64,000 bases of DNA from assembly GCF_004210375.1 (NCBI RefSeq), contig NC_134831.1, forward strand, positions 124,001-188,000. Reading direction: 5' to 3'. Each line of letters begins with the position of its first letter. Position 1 is the first letter of the stretch. Origin of the DNA: Tachypleus tridentatus (Eukaryota > Arthropoda > Merostomata > Xiphosura > Limulidae). Both the position numbers and the translations under genes were made by a program. The notes under the pieces were generated by a model. The model saw nothing but the letters and a program-made list of their open reading frames with translations. It did not search any database and had not been told where the DNA came from. This document shows, piece after piece, positions 11,301 to 22,764 of the stretch.

Positions 11301-12823
11301 CAATGGTAAAACCCTTATTTTAATGGCCTTATTCTAGCATTAGTTTAGAAAAGTACTACGTCTTAGAAGATCTTTGTGGGGTATAAAATGTAAATATATT
11401 CGTCCTTGATTATTCCTATAACATTTACAAAATTATTACAAAAGCTTCCTGATTACTAAATTTTGTAACATTCTAAAGTAATAACAGCCGAGACACATGT
11501 CAAACTCAGCGTCTGTTTACAGATTGGCGTTTGTCAATAGGATGGTAATGTTATTACCTCTCTAAAATTGTCTGTGTTACATGAGTTGTTCACAAATGGG
11601 TTGTTTTTGAATTTCGCCCAAAGCTACACGAGGGCTATCTGCGCTAGTCGTCCCTAATTTAGCAGTGTAAGACTAGAGGGAAGGCAGCTAGTCATTACCA
11701 CCCATCGCCAACTCTTGGGCTATTCTTTTACCAAGGAATACTGGGATTTACCGTCACATTCTAACGCCCCCACGGCTGAAAGGGCGAGCATATTTGGTGT
11801 GACGGGGATTCGAACTCGCGATCCTCAGATTACAAGTCGAGCGCCTTAACCACCTGGCCATGCCAGTCCCCTCCCAAATGGTAACACCTGACGTTAAAGA
11901 AGTTACCCATGTTTTATTTTACTTCAATTTATTGCTTTTCCTTAGATATGCTAGTCATTGATATATTACTATAATGTTTGGACAATTTAACTTGATTATT
12001 TTTGTTTTCTGAGAGCGTTAAGGTTTTATCATTTATTTGTTTCTAATCTATCTGAACTTTTTTATTCAATGTGCTTTTCTTTCTTTTTTTTACTATAGTC
12101 ATTATATGTGTAAATAAATGTTAGCGCTCATATTTTCTAATTCCAAAATTACTTACTTTTTTAATTATTTGTTCAAACATTTATAAAAATTTTGCCAAAT
12201 AATTTATATTATCATTGTCATTCAGTTGCAAATACTTATTAATTTGTTAACTTTATAAATGAGTAGCTGTAAATAAAAAAGGCTCATTTTGTTTTTTGAA
12301 ACCAGCCGAAAGAGAAATTGTTCGTGATATAAAAGAAAAGTTAGGCTACGTTGCCTTTGATTATGATCAAGAAATGTTCTTAGCTGCAACCTGTAATACT
12401 CTAGAGACGTCTTACGAACTTCCTGACGGCCAAGTTATTACCATTGGTAACGAAAGATTCCGTTGTCCAGAGTGTCTTTTCCAACCATCATATTTAGGAA
12501 TGGAATCCTGTGGTATCCACGAGATCACATATAATTCGATAATGAAATGTGATGTTGATATTCGTAAAAATTTGTATGCTAATATCGTCTTATCTGGGGG
12601 GTCGTCCATGTTTCCGGGTTTGTGTGAGAGAATGCAAAAAGAAATATCATTAATTGCTCCAGTAACAATGAGAGTCAATGTAATTGCTCCCCCAGAAAGA
12701 AAGTATTCTGTGTGGGTCGGCGGTTCAATTCTTGCATCTTTATCAACATTTCAACACTTGTGGATTTCTAGGCTGGAATACAACGAGTACGGTCCCGGGA
12801 TTGTTCACCGTAAATGTTTTTGA
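8240..12823 (+). CDS. divergent actin, complete four-exon gene, 376 aa
   Basis: Actin is the ATP-binding subunit of microfilaments. Exons 8240-8365, 9748-9987, 10623-10869 and 12306-12823 join with phases 0, 0 and 1 to 376 codons, the conventional length. ATP-site and core features are kept: [20 protein letters not shown], the EHG histidine near residue 74, ERKYSVW, the plug loop [15 protein letters not shown] and the C-terminal RKCF. Odd points: the N-terminus MFESTF has one acidic residue instead of the usual acidic cluster used by myosin; the first phosphate loop reads DIGSGTC instead of DNGSGMC; the DNase-binding loop is changed around residues 41-50 ([11 protein letters not shown]), losing the usual His-Gln-Gly though both Met are kept. 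The changes are spread through an open frame with intact splice sites, so I read it as a functional specialised paralogue rather than a pseudogene. It is actin proper, not an Arp, since length and most motifs fit actin. Confidence 0.93.
8366..9747 (+). other. actin intron 1
   Basis: Phase-0 intron of 1382 bases from gtacgt to tttctttag. AT-rich; I see no repeat family, conserved block or open frame in it. Confidence 0.85.
9748..9987 (+). CDS. actin exon 2 (residues 43-122)
   Basis: Acceptor ttctttag, donor ATTCAG|gtactt, both phase 0. Encodes the rest of the DNase loop, GDEAQ, LTLKYP, EHGIV, WDDMEK and [10 protein letters not shown], all strongly actin-like. Confidence 0.95.
9988..10622 (+). 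other. actin intron 2
   Basis: Phase-0 intron of 635 bases between gtactt and gaatatttcag. It contains a short (TA)n run near 10580. No repeat family recognised. Confidence 0.85.
10623..10869 (+). CDS. actin exon 3 (residues 123-204)
   Basis: Acceptor atatttcag before ATGATG; donor TCTG|gtatga leaves one base of codon 205. Encodes [31 protein letters not shown] and the helix [14 protein letters not shown]. The Asp of DSGDG and the following His are the expected ATP-hydrolysis residues. Confidence 0.95.
10870..12305 (+). other. actin intron 3 with a SINE insertion
   Basis: Phase-1 intron of 1436 bases, gtatga to gaaaccag. A family 1 SINE sits at about 11600-11871; the remainder is AT-rich with nothing recognised. 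Confidence 0.85.
11600..11871 (-). mobile_element. tRNA-headed SINE (family 1) in actin intron 3
   Basis: Reverse-oriented copy with tail on the left (tttcgcccaaagc) and tRNA-like head on the right (GGATTCGAAC within the B-box region, reverse). Flanks tcacaaatgg (11590-11599) and tcccaaatgg (11872-11881) match in 9 of 10 positions and are a likely target-site duplication. It lies antisense to the actin transcript. Confidence 0.88.
12306..12823 (+). CDS. actin exon 4 (residues 205-376 and stop)
   Basis: Acceptor gaaaccag; the first two bases complete an Ala codon, giving [14 protein letters not shown]. Ends RKCF then TGA at 12821-12823. Many animal actin genes split this region further, so intron positions near codons 267 and 327 are absent here. 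Confidence 0.95.
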
Positions 12824-13783
12824 TTTTTTTTTAAATTAAATATTGAATATACATTTCTAGTTTCCATCTTAATTTGTATTTTTAATACCCTACTCTATAA
12901 ATACTTAAGAATATTTTCTAAACAAAAGAAGGTTCATTTGTAATTCTTTCAAACAGTAATATCAAAGCACTTTAAATATTAAAAAGAAATTACGTTATTA
13001 ACAGGTCAGTTTTGTAACACAGTTATAAAAAATCTACACTAAAATAATGCTCAAGCAGTAAAAAATTGTGAATATTTTAAATTAAATACATTAATATTTA
13101 CAAAATTTTTACAATAGGAATTTTACCGTACTAAACTTTTTTTCTTTTAATTCTAAAACTAGTGTTGTAAGTTCATAAAGGTGATTTTTTTGGAATATTT
13201 CATTGCGAATTTAACTAAATATGGAATTTTAGTATTATTTAAATGGTACATTTAATTTTTACGCTTATATCAGTATGGTGCTACCACTAGTGACAGAAAA
13301 GTACTACTTATTTGACAAATAAAATAAAAACACAGTTTTGTTAAAATAAACTAGATAATCTTGTAAAAATATGTAACACTCAACTGTATAAGTAGTAATG
13401 TCGTCAGTCAAAAAATACAGACCACATTAAATCACATTTTCTAAAGAGTCATTGTAATGCGGATGGAAAATTTTAGAAATTAATTAGCCTTAAAAATGAG
13501 TTTAAAATTATAAATATAATGAATTGAAGAACGGATAATTGCTTAATTTTATAGTAAATATAACGACAGAAGAAATAGAGTATACGTATATTTATTACGT
13601 ACTTTCAATGCCGATTTATCAAGCGAGGCCATAACCTTCACATTATAATTTTAAATTATGACCTTTATTGGCGATCAAGTTCATAACAAAGCTTACTTGT
13701 ATAAAAAATCAGTATGTTGAAACCTGCCAAATATAAAACTTGCTTCAAAACATTTATTTATGAGATTATAAAATAAAGATACC
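12824..13783 (+). other. actin 3' UTR and AT-rich spacer
   Basis: Sequence after the actin stop is very AT-rich. The first good polyadenylation hexamer I see is AATAAA near 13318-13323, followed by another at 13323. No gene or repeat recognised before the SINE at 13784. Confidence 0.5.
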
Positions 13784-14340
13784 TGTTTGTTTGTTTTTTC
13801 GCGCAAAGCTACACGTGAGCTATCTGTGCTAGCCGTCCCGAATTTAGCAGTGTAAGACTAGAGGGTTTGTTTGTTTTTGAATTTCGCACAAAGCTACTCG
13901 AGGGCTATCTGTGCTAGCCGTCTCTAATTTTGCAGTGTAAGACCAGAGGGAAGGCAGCTAGTCATCACCACCCACCGCCAACTTTTGGGCTACTCTTTTA
14001 CCAACGAATAGTGGGATTGACCGTCACATTATAACGCCCCCACGGGTGAAAGGGCTAACAGGTTTGGCGCGACGGGGATGCGAACCTGCGACCCTCGGAT
14101 TACGAGTCGCACGCCTTAACGCGCTTGGCCATGCCGGGCCAAGACTAGAGGGAAGGCATCTAGTCATCACCACCCACCGCCCACTCTTAGGCTACTCTTT
14201 TACCAATGAATAGTGGGATTGACCTAACAGTATAACGCTCCCACGGCTGAAAGGGCGAGCCTGTTTGGTGCGAAGGGGATTCAAGCCGTGACCCTCACAT
14301 GACGAGTCGAACGCCTTAACCCACCTGGCTATGTTGGGTC
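13784..14340 (-). mobile_element. outer SINE (family 1) interrupted by another SINE
   Basis: Tail half at 13784-13865 and head half at 14141-14340 belong to one family 1 element on the minus strand, split at the sequence corresponding to AAGACTAGAGGG in its body. The head half still shows the reverse B-box region but is more diverged (gaagccgtg, ggctatgttggg) than the insert, as expected for the older element. Confidence 0.9.
13866..14140 (-). mobile_element. inner SINE (family 1) nested in an older copy, perfect TSD
   Basis: Full-length 275-base copy from tttgtttgtttttgaattt to the tRNA-like head GGCCCGGCATGGCC (reverse). It is flanked on both sides by aagactagaggg (13854-13865 and 14141-14152), which is host SINE body sequence duplicated on insertion. 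This dates the insert as younger than its host copy. Confidence 0.95.
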
Positions 14341-15479
14341 TTAAAGGTAGTCATGCAACTACTTTGTATTGGTCTCTTATAGACAACGTTCTTGGCTCGG
14401 TGGCTAATCCAGTCATGTGCACTTTCAATATTGCGAGAGTAACCACTAGTTTGGGGAAAACACTTTATTTTCAAATTATTTGTTTTTAAAAGCAAAGTTA
14501 TACAACAGGTTATTTTGAACTGATATATTTTATTTGTCGCGAGTCCTTAAACAACCTTAAAACCACATCTTCGTAGTAAACGAAAATATGAAATAAAGTA
14601 CAATTTACGTGAAACTGTAAATAAGCCTGGATGAATTAATGCAGAAAATATGCATGTTTCCGAACTTTAATATTTCATTTATCCAAAAGACAGTATGTTC
14701 AGTGTAACGGATTACCGTTGCACATTTATTTTAGTGCCTACACTTGTTTCTGTATAGTTTTCTTTTTCATATGTGACGTATATTCATGACTGTGTATTGC
14801 GCAAGTTCCGCCTGTTCTCGAAATTTGTAGAAGGTTTTTAAGCGTAAGAATCAACAGTGTACTAGGTGTGTATGTAATACTAGTGACTGACAGTATTGTC
14901 GCAAACGAACGTTGGTGAATATTCTGTAGTCTTGTGTGATTGGTTTATAAAAACCGACGCACCGAGAGACAGGAAGAAAGATTATTATTGGTCAGCTAAC
15001 TTGAACGAGATGCAACAATATAAACTCAAATAATTTGCTCGTCGTGGACCTAAATCGTCAATAAAATATTCAGTTCTGGACCGGATATAAGAATAAGTAT
15101 TGTTTGTAAAACTTGTATACAAGCAATCATTTGTAATAACTGTTAGTAACCGTTATTATAAACTGCATTGTTTTTGTTTGTACATTAAAATATATTTGTA
15201 TTAAAAAAGGAAATTTTATGTATCAATCTCGTTGGTAAATAACATTAAAATTTAATACATATTAAAAAAGAAAAGAGAGCAGGTATATATAATCTGCTTT
15301 GGATATTAATGTTGCGATTTTCCACAAAATACTGTATTTGAAAACAACTTAACACTTAGAAAAATTGACATCATGATATTTTCAATAGACTCACTTTTAA
15401 CTGTTAGTATAATCAATTTATTGGTGATCTACTATTAGTTGGGCCGAATTTCGATGTTTTTAAGGTCTATCTAATCCTA
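14341..15479 (+). other. spacer with a promoter-like or solo-LTR-like block
   Basis: About 1.1 kb without a gene. Between about 14700 and 15170 the base composition is less AT-rich and holds an ATTGG box and TATAAAAA near 14938-14953, then AATAAA about 110 bases later near 15060. This order (TATA, short transcribed part, polyA signal) is what a solo LTR shows. The left end tgtaacgg at 14702 and the sequence gtaaccgtta near 15145 could be the termini. No flanking duplication was found, so a host promoter or chance are alternatives. Confidence 0.25.
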
Positions 15480-15745
15480 GGCCCGGCATGGCCAAGCGTG
15501 TTAAAGCGTTCGACTCATAATCCGAGGGTCGCGGGTTCGAACCCCGGTTGCAACAAACATGATCGCCCTTTCAGCCATGAGGGCGTTATGTGACGGTCAA
15601 TCCCACTATTCGTTAGTAAAAGAGTAGCCCAAGAGTTGGCGGTGGGTGGTGATGACTAGCTGCTTTCCCTCTGGTCTTACACTGCTAAATTAGGGACTGC
15701 TAGCACAGATAGCCCACGAGTAACTTTGCGCGAAATTCAAAACAA
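15480..15745 (+). mobile_element. tRNA-headed SINE (family 1), forward copy
   Basis: The only clear plus-strand copy of family 1, so the head can be read directly: GGCCCGGCATGGCCAAGCG, then an A-box-like TGGCCAAGCG and a perfect B box GGTTCGAACCC, body GTTGGCGGTGGGTGGTGATG, and tail CTTTGCGCGAAATTC ending in a short A/C-rich run. No good flanking duplication was seen, so either the ends are decayed or it is old. Confidence 0.93.
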
Positions 15746-17489
15746 ACTTCATCCAGATATCACACCTTCCAACCTTGAACTTTTAAAGACTAGGGCAAAC
15801 ATGACGTCTGGACATTCTTCTAGTACATACATATTGACTCGTTTAGCATTGAAAACACATCTAAAGAAAGATTACTTTGAAAATGGCAGTAAGATTTTAA
15901 TACCCATACTAGCCGTCTTGAGAATACATTTTTACTTCAAGTGGATTTTTGGTCACCACGAGGGCAGTAGATTTACTATAATTTTGAAATATACAGGAAA
16001 AAATAATTACTTTTCAAATGCAAATTTATATTAAAGAGGTGGACCAGTAAGAACAAAAGTTATTATTCAAAGTCTATAATATTAAATAGTTGTTCAAAGG
16101 TAATTTTGGTGCTTTTGATCGTTTGCCACATAGTGCGATGACCAAGAACAGCCACTAATTTCTCTACGATTGACTCTCGATTTTAGGATTAGATTGGTTG
16201 GTTGTTGACGGGGATTAGAAGCCACGACCCTCAGATTACGAGTCGAACGCCCTAACCCATGTGGCCATGTTGGGTCCTTGGATGAAATGGAAACGTGGCG
16301 GATTCTGTCATGCACGATGAGGTTTCTATTGAATTTAAAGCGATTAGAAAGAGAGGGGTCATCCAAAAACATTAGGACCAATTACAGTAAAACTGTGATG
16401 AAGCAGTAAAAGAGTGAGATACTATGTTCGTTTCATTGTAAATAACCACTTAAATCGTTCAATAACTGAAACTGATCAGACCTCAAACACCGAAAGTCTT
16501 TAGTGATACTTGAATAATTTTTCTTTTTCTCTAATAAGCACACAGAGACATGTATCTTAACATCCATTCTAACAGTGTAAATTACGACCAAAAATCCGGA
16601 ATTCGGTTTAGGAATACTTTTAATCAATACCGAAACATAAGTGTGTTTCTCTGCATTTTTCAAGAACACAAGATCGAAGCCCTAACCTTATGCAAAGTTC
16701 TATGTAAATAATTCGTGCTAGCAGATTTTATTCTGTTCAAAGTTTCCACCACAACGTGACAAATTTGTGTGCGAGAATTTATGACTCGTTAATTGTGTAA
16801 GAAATGTTTATGGAATAACGCGAATAATTCGAATATGTCCCGATTAGCAACTGATCTTGCAAGCATTTCCCATTGCTTTCAAGTTTTGTGGAATTTTACC
16901 TTAAATACTCTCGGGCATCAAGAAATTGCGAGTTTTAATATTATGAAAATGACAGTTTGTTGTAATTACTTTTTTGGTTAACATTTATTGTTTTGTCAAT
17001 TGGTAGAAAAACAGTAGTACTGACCAGAGACCTAGATTCGATCTTTTGTAAACCTAAAAATGTTAACTAAAATACATCACTCGAGTTTTATTTTTAAATA
17101 GTTTTTCTAATTCTCTCTCCTTTTACTTTTGTTCTTTGAAATATTCCGTTATGTTTTATCCTCATCAAAACCACACAACCTTTTGTAATTTAACGTCGTT
17201 CTCACTTCTTCACTTTAAATAGTCTATTTTTATGAAAAAAAGAAGGTAGCTAAACTTTTTCTCATACAACTTTAAAAAAACTACCAGAATTTAACATGTT
17301 AAAATGTTATTTTTAGATTACTTCAAAAAATCTTATGAAAGTTGAGAAACAGGAAGGGCTAATTAGAATAAACTATGCGAATTATAATGTGAGGATATCT
17401 GAAGTTTGTGAAATAAATTTGTTCTTATGTTTTGTTATAATATCCACGTGGTTGGTTTAGTATTACTATTTTGGCTTTTGGTGAACATA
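15746..17489 (+). other. noncoding spacer with one SINE fragment
   Basis: AT-rich DNA with no gene recognised. Open frames near 15726-16034, 16094-16381 and 16433-16669 overlap SINE sequence or have no family likeness. A SINE head remnant lies at 16206-16277. Confidence 0.6.
16206..16277 (-). mobile_element. SINE (family 1) head fragment
   Basis: About 70 bases match only the tRNA-like head in reverse: gacggggattag, then cagattacgagtcgaacgcc and ggccatgttgggtcc. Body and tail are missing, so it is a truncated or broken copy. Confidence 0.75.
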
Positions 17490-17545
17490 CCACGTTTGGT
17501 TTGGGGTTTCATGGCGCAAAGCAACTAGGCTATCTGCGCGAACAT
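17490..17545 (-). mobile_element. short 3'-end fragment of the Jockey-type LINE
   Basis: The block ggtttggggtttcatggcgc, followed by aaagcaactaggctatctgc, matches the 3' tails at 25378 and 59541. It is probably a severely 5'-truncated insertion. Its tail hairpin arms GCGCA and TGCGC are perfect here. Confidence 0.6.
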
Positions 17546-17703
17546 ACCAGATTCAGTTTTTAACGTTGTGCACTTTGTACATATTTAAATATTTCTTTTC
17601 ATTAGAGATTTTCTGTTATATTTTACCTGTTATAAAAAGAAAAAAAACTTAGTCATTAACTAGTTAGTCTGCTGTATAATATCGAACAATGAATTTGATG
17701 AAA

Positions 17704-17810
17704 TGCTTTTTGTTTTGTTTGTAGTTAAGCACAAAGCTACACAAAGTATCGAAACCCGGTTTCTAGCATTGTAAGTCTACAGTCATACTGCTGTGCCACT
17801 AGGGGGCTTC
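17704..17810 (-). mobile_element. SINE family 2 copy (internally deleted)
   Basis: Reverse copy with tail gtagttaagcacaaagctac, then the head region with B-box-like GAAACCCGG and ending GTGCCACTAGGGGGC. The part carrying the second arm of the tail hairpin and GTGGTGGGC is missing compared with the copy at 48006. gaaatg flanks both sides and may be the target duplication. Confidence 0.7.
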
Positions 17811-17816
17811 ACGAAA

Positions 17817-20800
17817 TGTCACAACGTTATTCACTTCATTCATAGTGAAGTAAAATGGACTCAGCCCACAATATCCGTGGTGGTGGTGGTGTTGTGAACA
17901 TGACCAACTAATATACGTAGTTATATGAATATATACATATATATACAAAATGTTATATTAAGGTGACTAACGTAATAAGCAATAAATAATTACACAAAAA
18001 TCTGACCAACGAATCTGCATTTTATTCCAATATCAAATAAACAAAAGATTCTACAAAGTATACACTGCTGTTACACCGGTACCCGAATTTCAAAACAAAA
18101 AAGAAATATCACTTAATAAATACCGTTTTTAGTTTAAATAAAACAACACGTGAGTATAAGAGTGGAGACGAAAAGTCTCTGCAACGTTCACATTCTATCA
18201 CGTCACCTTTTCCGTGTTCTTGTATTATAAACAAGTTATCGCCGAAAACCGAAATGTAGTTGGTGAGATGTGTATATATATACTGACCGATGCAGAGATT
18301 TTCCATCCGCCTAGTGCTGTATCACACAACCTCCCGCTGGTTATTTCTTAAATTACTTTCTTTTTTTTAGATTTACATTCAGGTAAAAAACGTTTGGATC
18401 ACGCGAAGAGTATAATTCTTAGATCAAAGTGTGCTCTTTGTTCAAATCCAGGTTACACCTTTGTATGTTTATTTCTAACGTTTTATTGTTATTATTATGC
18501 AAAGGAAAACTTCAAACCTATTCGTGAACCAACGTAGACTCCAATATGGCGACCACTATTATATGTTAACAGATAAATGCAAATTAATATACAGTTTTCG
18601 CCTCGAGGATAGTCTGAAGGCCACGAGGTGCAAAACTGAATTCAACTTCATTATATTTTGATTAAAAGCTTATAGTTTTCACAGTTTTACATGTAATACA
18701 CTTCCAGAGCCTAGTAAAAAATAAAATATATTAATACAACCTTTCAAATGTTTTTTACTAGTGCTAATATTTTTCTTAATGTTAAAAATTGTTTCACAAC
18801 ACTGCAGAGATACGGTTTCATTTTGCTTTTGTAAATTTGTATATTTTTAATATAGTTACAAAGTTGTTTTTAAATCTCTAAGCACTTGTATAAATATACT
18901 CTTAACAATACAGGTTAGCAGAAGACGATCTGGACACTGATCCACTCAATTTTGTTTTTGTAACACTTGATTCAAATTTCTGCAGATTTAGGATTAATAT
19001 CCGAATGTCAAACATTGCAAGAACTTTTAACAGCTAAAAACAAATTGAAAAACAACAACAAAGCATTACTTTCTTATTAAATCTTTCTGACAATAAACTT
19101 TCCTCATGATTCCTAGATCATCACATCTTAATCTCGGAGAGTGAATTCATTTGAATCAAAACGTCATTGAAATAAAATGATAAACATAATAGTGTATAAT
19201 ACATAATTTATCTGTAGTGTAAAATAGTAGGCTGGTAATAAAGTCAATAAGGGTATTAGACACGGTCTGTAAAATACTGAAAAATGTTTATAATACATGT
19301 ATTACTCGTGCATTTCGTAATGACTACAAAGTAATAATTGTAACAGTAGTGCCCCTAGTGACATTCACGTAAATGTACTAAATGCATTCTAAATTATGCT
19401 TTCTTCATATAAGGCAGAACATATCACCCATTATGTTACGTTCCCCCATACAGGCTGCACAACATTAATCAGTATGTATCTAATTTTCTAAAGTCTACTC
19501 AGAAGTGTAAACTTATATTAACTAGGTATTGAACCTCTAATTACGTTTTTCAATTCTTCCGATACACAATAATCTGTCATGCTGTACTACTAGCACGTGT
19601 CCGACGTAAATTAAATAGCCTAACACTCCTTTTTAAGTATGATACATGACATACGTATCTATCAATACTTAAGATGTACACAATATACATATTTAACACT
19701 AAGTCTTAAACTTAGCCCAGTTTTATATGTACACAATACAAATATACAATACCATAAACTTTTAAAAAATAAAACAATAACCATACACAACTAACTCTGT
19801 AGCATGAAACACTATTCTACAAGTTAACATTTGGTAAAATCAACATCACAGTTTCATTAAACTAGTTGATCTGAGATTCTGCAATTTGATGTTTCATTAA
19901 AACTTGTCTACCTTTAAATATAAGGAAAACAGTTGATTTTTCTGGTATTTTGGTTATAAGTCCTTTTAAAGTACAATTACAAAAGTTTTAAACTTACTTT
20001 CATAAGGTAAAGTATTTACTTGAAAAAAAAAAATCTTACAAGCTAAACAGTTAAAATAGAAACGATCTGCCTACAGTTGTTTTTCTTCTAATATGTCTTA
20101 CATTCTTTAATACAATACTGCATAAGACAAGTTTGATTGACACATACAACCATTTTTCTGTTTGTTTTAAGAAAACTCGGTGATTAAAAGAACATGGTAA
20201 AATATATTTTCAACAAAATTAGTTTTATTTTGTGAATTGTCACATACCAACTCTAGCAGCACTGAATACAAGTAGGTTTGGTTTAATCTGACTATAATAT
20301 CATAGGGACTTAATGACAATATTAAATACTACCCTATCATAGGTTTGACACTATTCTTATAATTTTATTTCTAACAGTTGTAGCTTAGTTTAAATATATA
20401 CTTTACAGATAATTAGACTAATACAAGTAGCAGTACAAAACTATTATACAGATGTGTAATAACTAACAAAAAGTGTTAGGTCAATGTATCTGGTTTATAC
20501 TGGTTCTACTTTATTTAATAAATTTAAATGACATAGCAGTCAGTTTAGATAAATATTACTTTCAAAATGGTAATAACAGCAACTTTTACAGTATAAAAGC
20601 TCAATTTTAATTATTGCTATGTTTTGACCCACTGTATAGAGATATCATTAGTTCAGTAGGTTTCTTACTAAACATTAAATATCACTTCATACATTAATGA
20701 ACTATATTTTAATATAATAACCTGCTAGAAGAAAATTTTCCATGTTTCTAACTTAATATATTAATAAGGTTTGGGTCAGTTTGTCCAAACTTTGGGCACA

Positions 20801-22082
20801 AAACAAAGAAAAATTATACATTGTTTTACTAACTTATTACAAGATACTAAATATGACATTTCTAACTCACAACATGTATGAAACCATGTTTAATTATAAC
20901 CTAATGCTATAAAACCTGTTATTTCATAACAGCATAGAATGATTATCACTTTAATAATGCAACTATAAATATTCTTACAATTTCAAATCTGTACTCTCGT
21001 TATTTGAAACATAATATCAACTATCCCCAATCCAGATATTTCAAAGTATCCGAGTTACTTATATTTTATAATATTACTTTACCACATTATGTTCTGTATT
21101 ATTTAAAATTTCGTAATTAACTTAAACTTACAAAATTACCAAAACTGATTTATTTACAGTGATTTTACAAACTTATAAGAGCTCTGTAAAAAAAAAAAAA
21201 AGATAAAACACATTGCATATACATATATATTACCTATATTAGGGGCTTACTGTTTTTTCTACACTGAAAAATTCAAATTACACACTTTAATGCTGTTTTC
21301 TTACAAGGAGTCTTGTTATCAACATAAAGACAAATTTTAACAAGAATCGATCACATAGCTGCTCATAAATATACTTTACTACATATGATCTTAATATTAA
21401 AGAATGATGATTAACTACCAAAACTAAACAATACATGGGTGGTGCGTTTCTATACTTTTGTTTACACTCAAATATAAATTGTATAGTCTACATCTTAAGT
21501 ACAAGTCCATTCAAGATACAATATGAAAACCTGTCTTGTACTGACACTTAACCATGAAGACTTGCACATGTGCAAGTTGTAGGAGATTCAAACTAATGTA
21601 AACTACTTCAACAAATTTTAATAGAAGTCCAAAAACTCAAGCACTTTTCAATAGTTCATTATTTCTTTTTTTTTTATCTTCCTGAAGAAGAATAGTTAAC
21701 TGTTCAAAGATATTTAGAGTTTCAGGTTTCTGTTTAGTGATTCTGAGTGCTGATTGCTTTATCAGAAAACTTAATCCAAAATATCTTTTATCCAAACACT
21801 CCTGGTCTCATAACTTAACATAAATAAATACAACTTAAAGTAACTACATACAGCATGTTTTTAAAATTCAATAGAACAGGATGTTTGGGATGGCTTCTTG
21901 ATCTTACAAAAGGTTAACAAATCAAAGTCAATAGATGCCATGAAGCAAAGACCAAGAAAAGAGAGAATGATGGGGGAAAAAATTGCAGTAATTTCAGAAC
22001 CTCCTGAGTGTTTGTATTCCTTACATACCTTCTTTTCTTGAATTAAATACTTGGAACCTTATATGCAGTTTATCATCTCAAA
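17817..22082. other. AT-rich intergenic DNA, probable 3' flank of the RhoGAP gene
   Basis: Four kb with no gene recognised. A (GTG)n run is at about 17880-17895 and a 16-base perfect palindrome cttgcacatgtgcaag lies near 21562. The right part may include the minus-strand 3' UTR of the RhoGAP gene, but no end can be fixed. Confidence 0.5.
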
Positions 22083-22306
22083 CAGTTGTACCCAACATGG
22101 AGTCCGTAAAGGTAGTACCATCTCATTAAACAAGCAAGTTTTATAATACTGCTATTTTGAACTGCACACTCAGTTATATATATCTTTTATTGGATAGTAA
22201 AAAAAAATGGAAAAAGGAGTTAATAAGAACAGTTTTTTGAATAGACAAACATGGAGTCCATGGGGAAAAATATGGTACCTGGTGGAGAAAAGATTGGGAA
22301 CCACTG
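22083..22306. mobile_element. non-autonomous hAT-like MITE, 224 bp
   Basis: The left end cagttgtacccaaca and the reverse of the right end cagtggttcccaatc match in 11 of the first 13 positions and resemble the CAGTGGTTCCCAA termini of many hAT elements. Right flank gtctagaa and left flank atctcaaa agree in 5 of 8 positions; hAT elements make 8-bp duplications and favour TCTAGA-like sites. The inside has no open frame. Confidence 0.55.
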
Positions 22307-22650
22307 GTCTAGAACCTTTAAGGTTTTACATGTAACTATTCAGGTTTTTTAAGTTTAAAACATATTCTACAAACTATTTGGATCATCCTCAACCTTCCTC
22401 AGTCAGTTTTGAAAATACATCATATGGATGTTTCTTTATGAACATTTATTAGAGTACAAAACAGAATGTTATTTTATATGGTACACCTTTACATAAGGGT
22501 AATGTACAGTGTTGTTATTTACATAATTAGAAGAATGTTAAGGTGGTCTGTTTATATAACATTATGGTTCATACCTTTTGTTCTTCAGACACTGCCAATG
22601 TTAGTACATATGTTAATGTGTTTTGTTTACACACAGATATCCAACATAAA

Positions 22651-22764
22651 AGTTTTGTTTGCTTACAGTTAAGTGCAAAGCAACACAACAGGCTATTTGT
22701 GCTCTGCACACCATGGATAATGAAGCTCAGTTTCTAACAGTATACAGCTATGCCACTTGAGCAC
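22651..22764 (-). mobile_element. SINE family 2 copy
   Basis: Reverse copy: tail ttacagttaagtgcaaagca, hairpin second arm ggctatttgtgct, then body ctctgcacaccatgg and head ending in gctatgccacttgagc. It is more diverged than the copy at 48006. Confidence 0.8.

Noticed and set aside
15480..15560. A tRNA gene at the SINE head
   Set aside because: The A and B boxes are present, but it continues into the SINE body and is repeated elsewhere with the same body, so it is a SINE promoter, not a tRNA gene.
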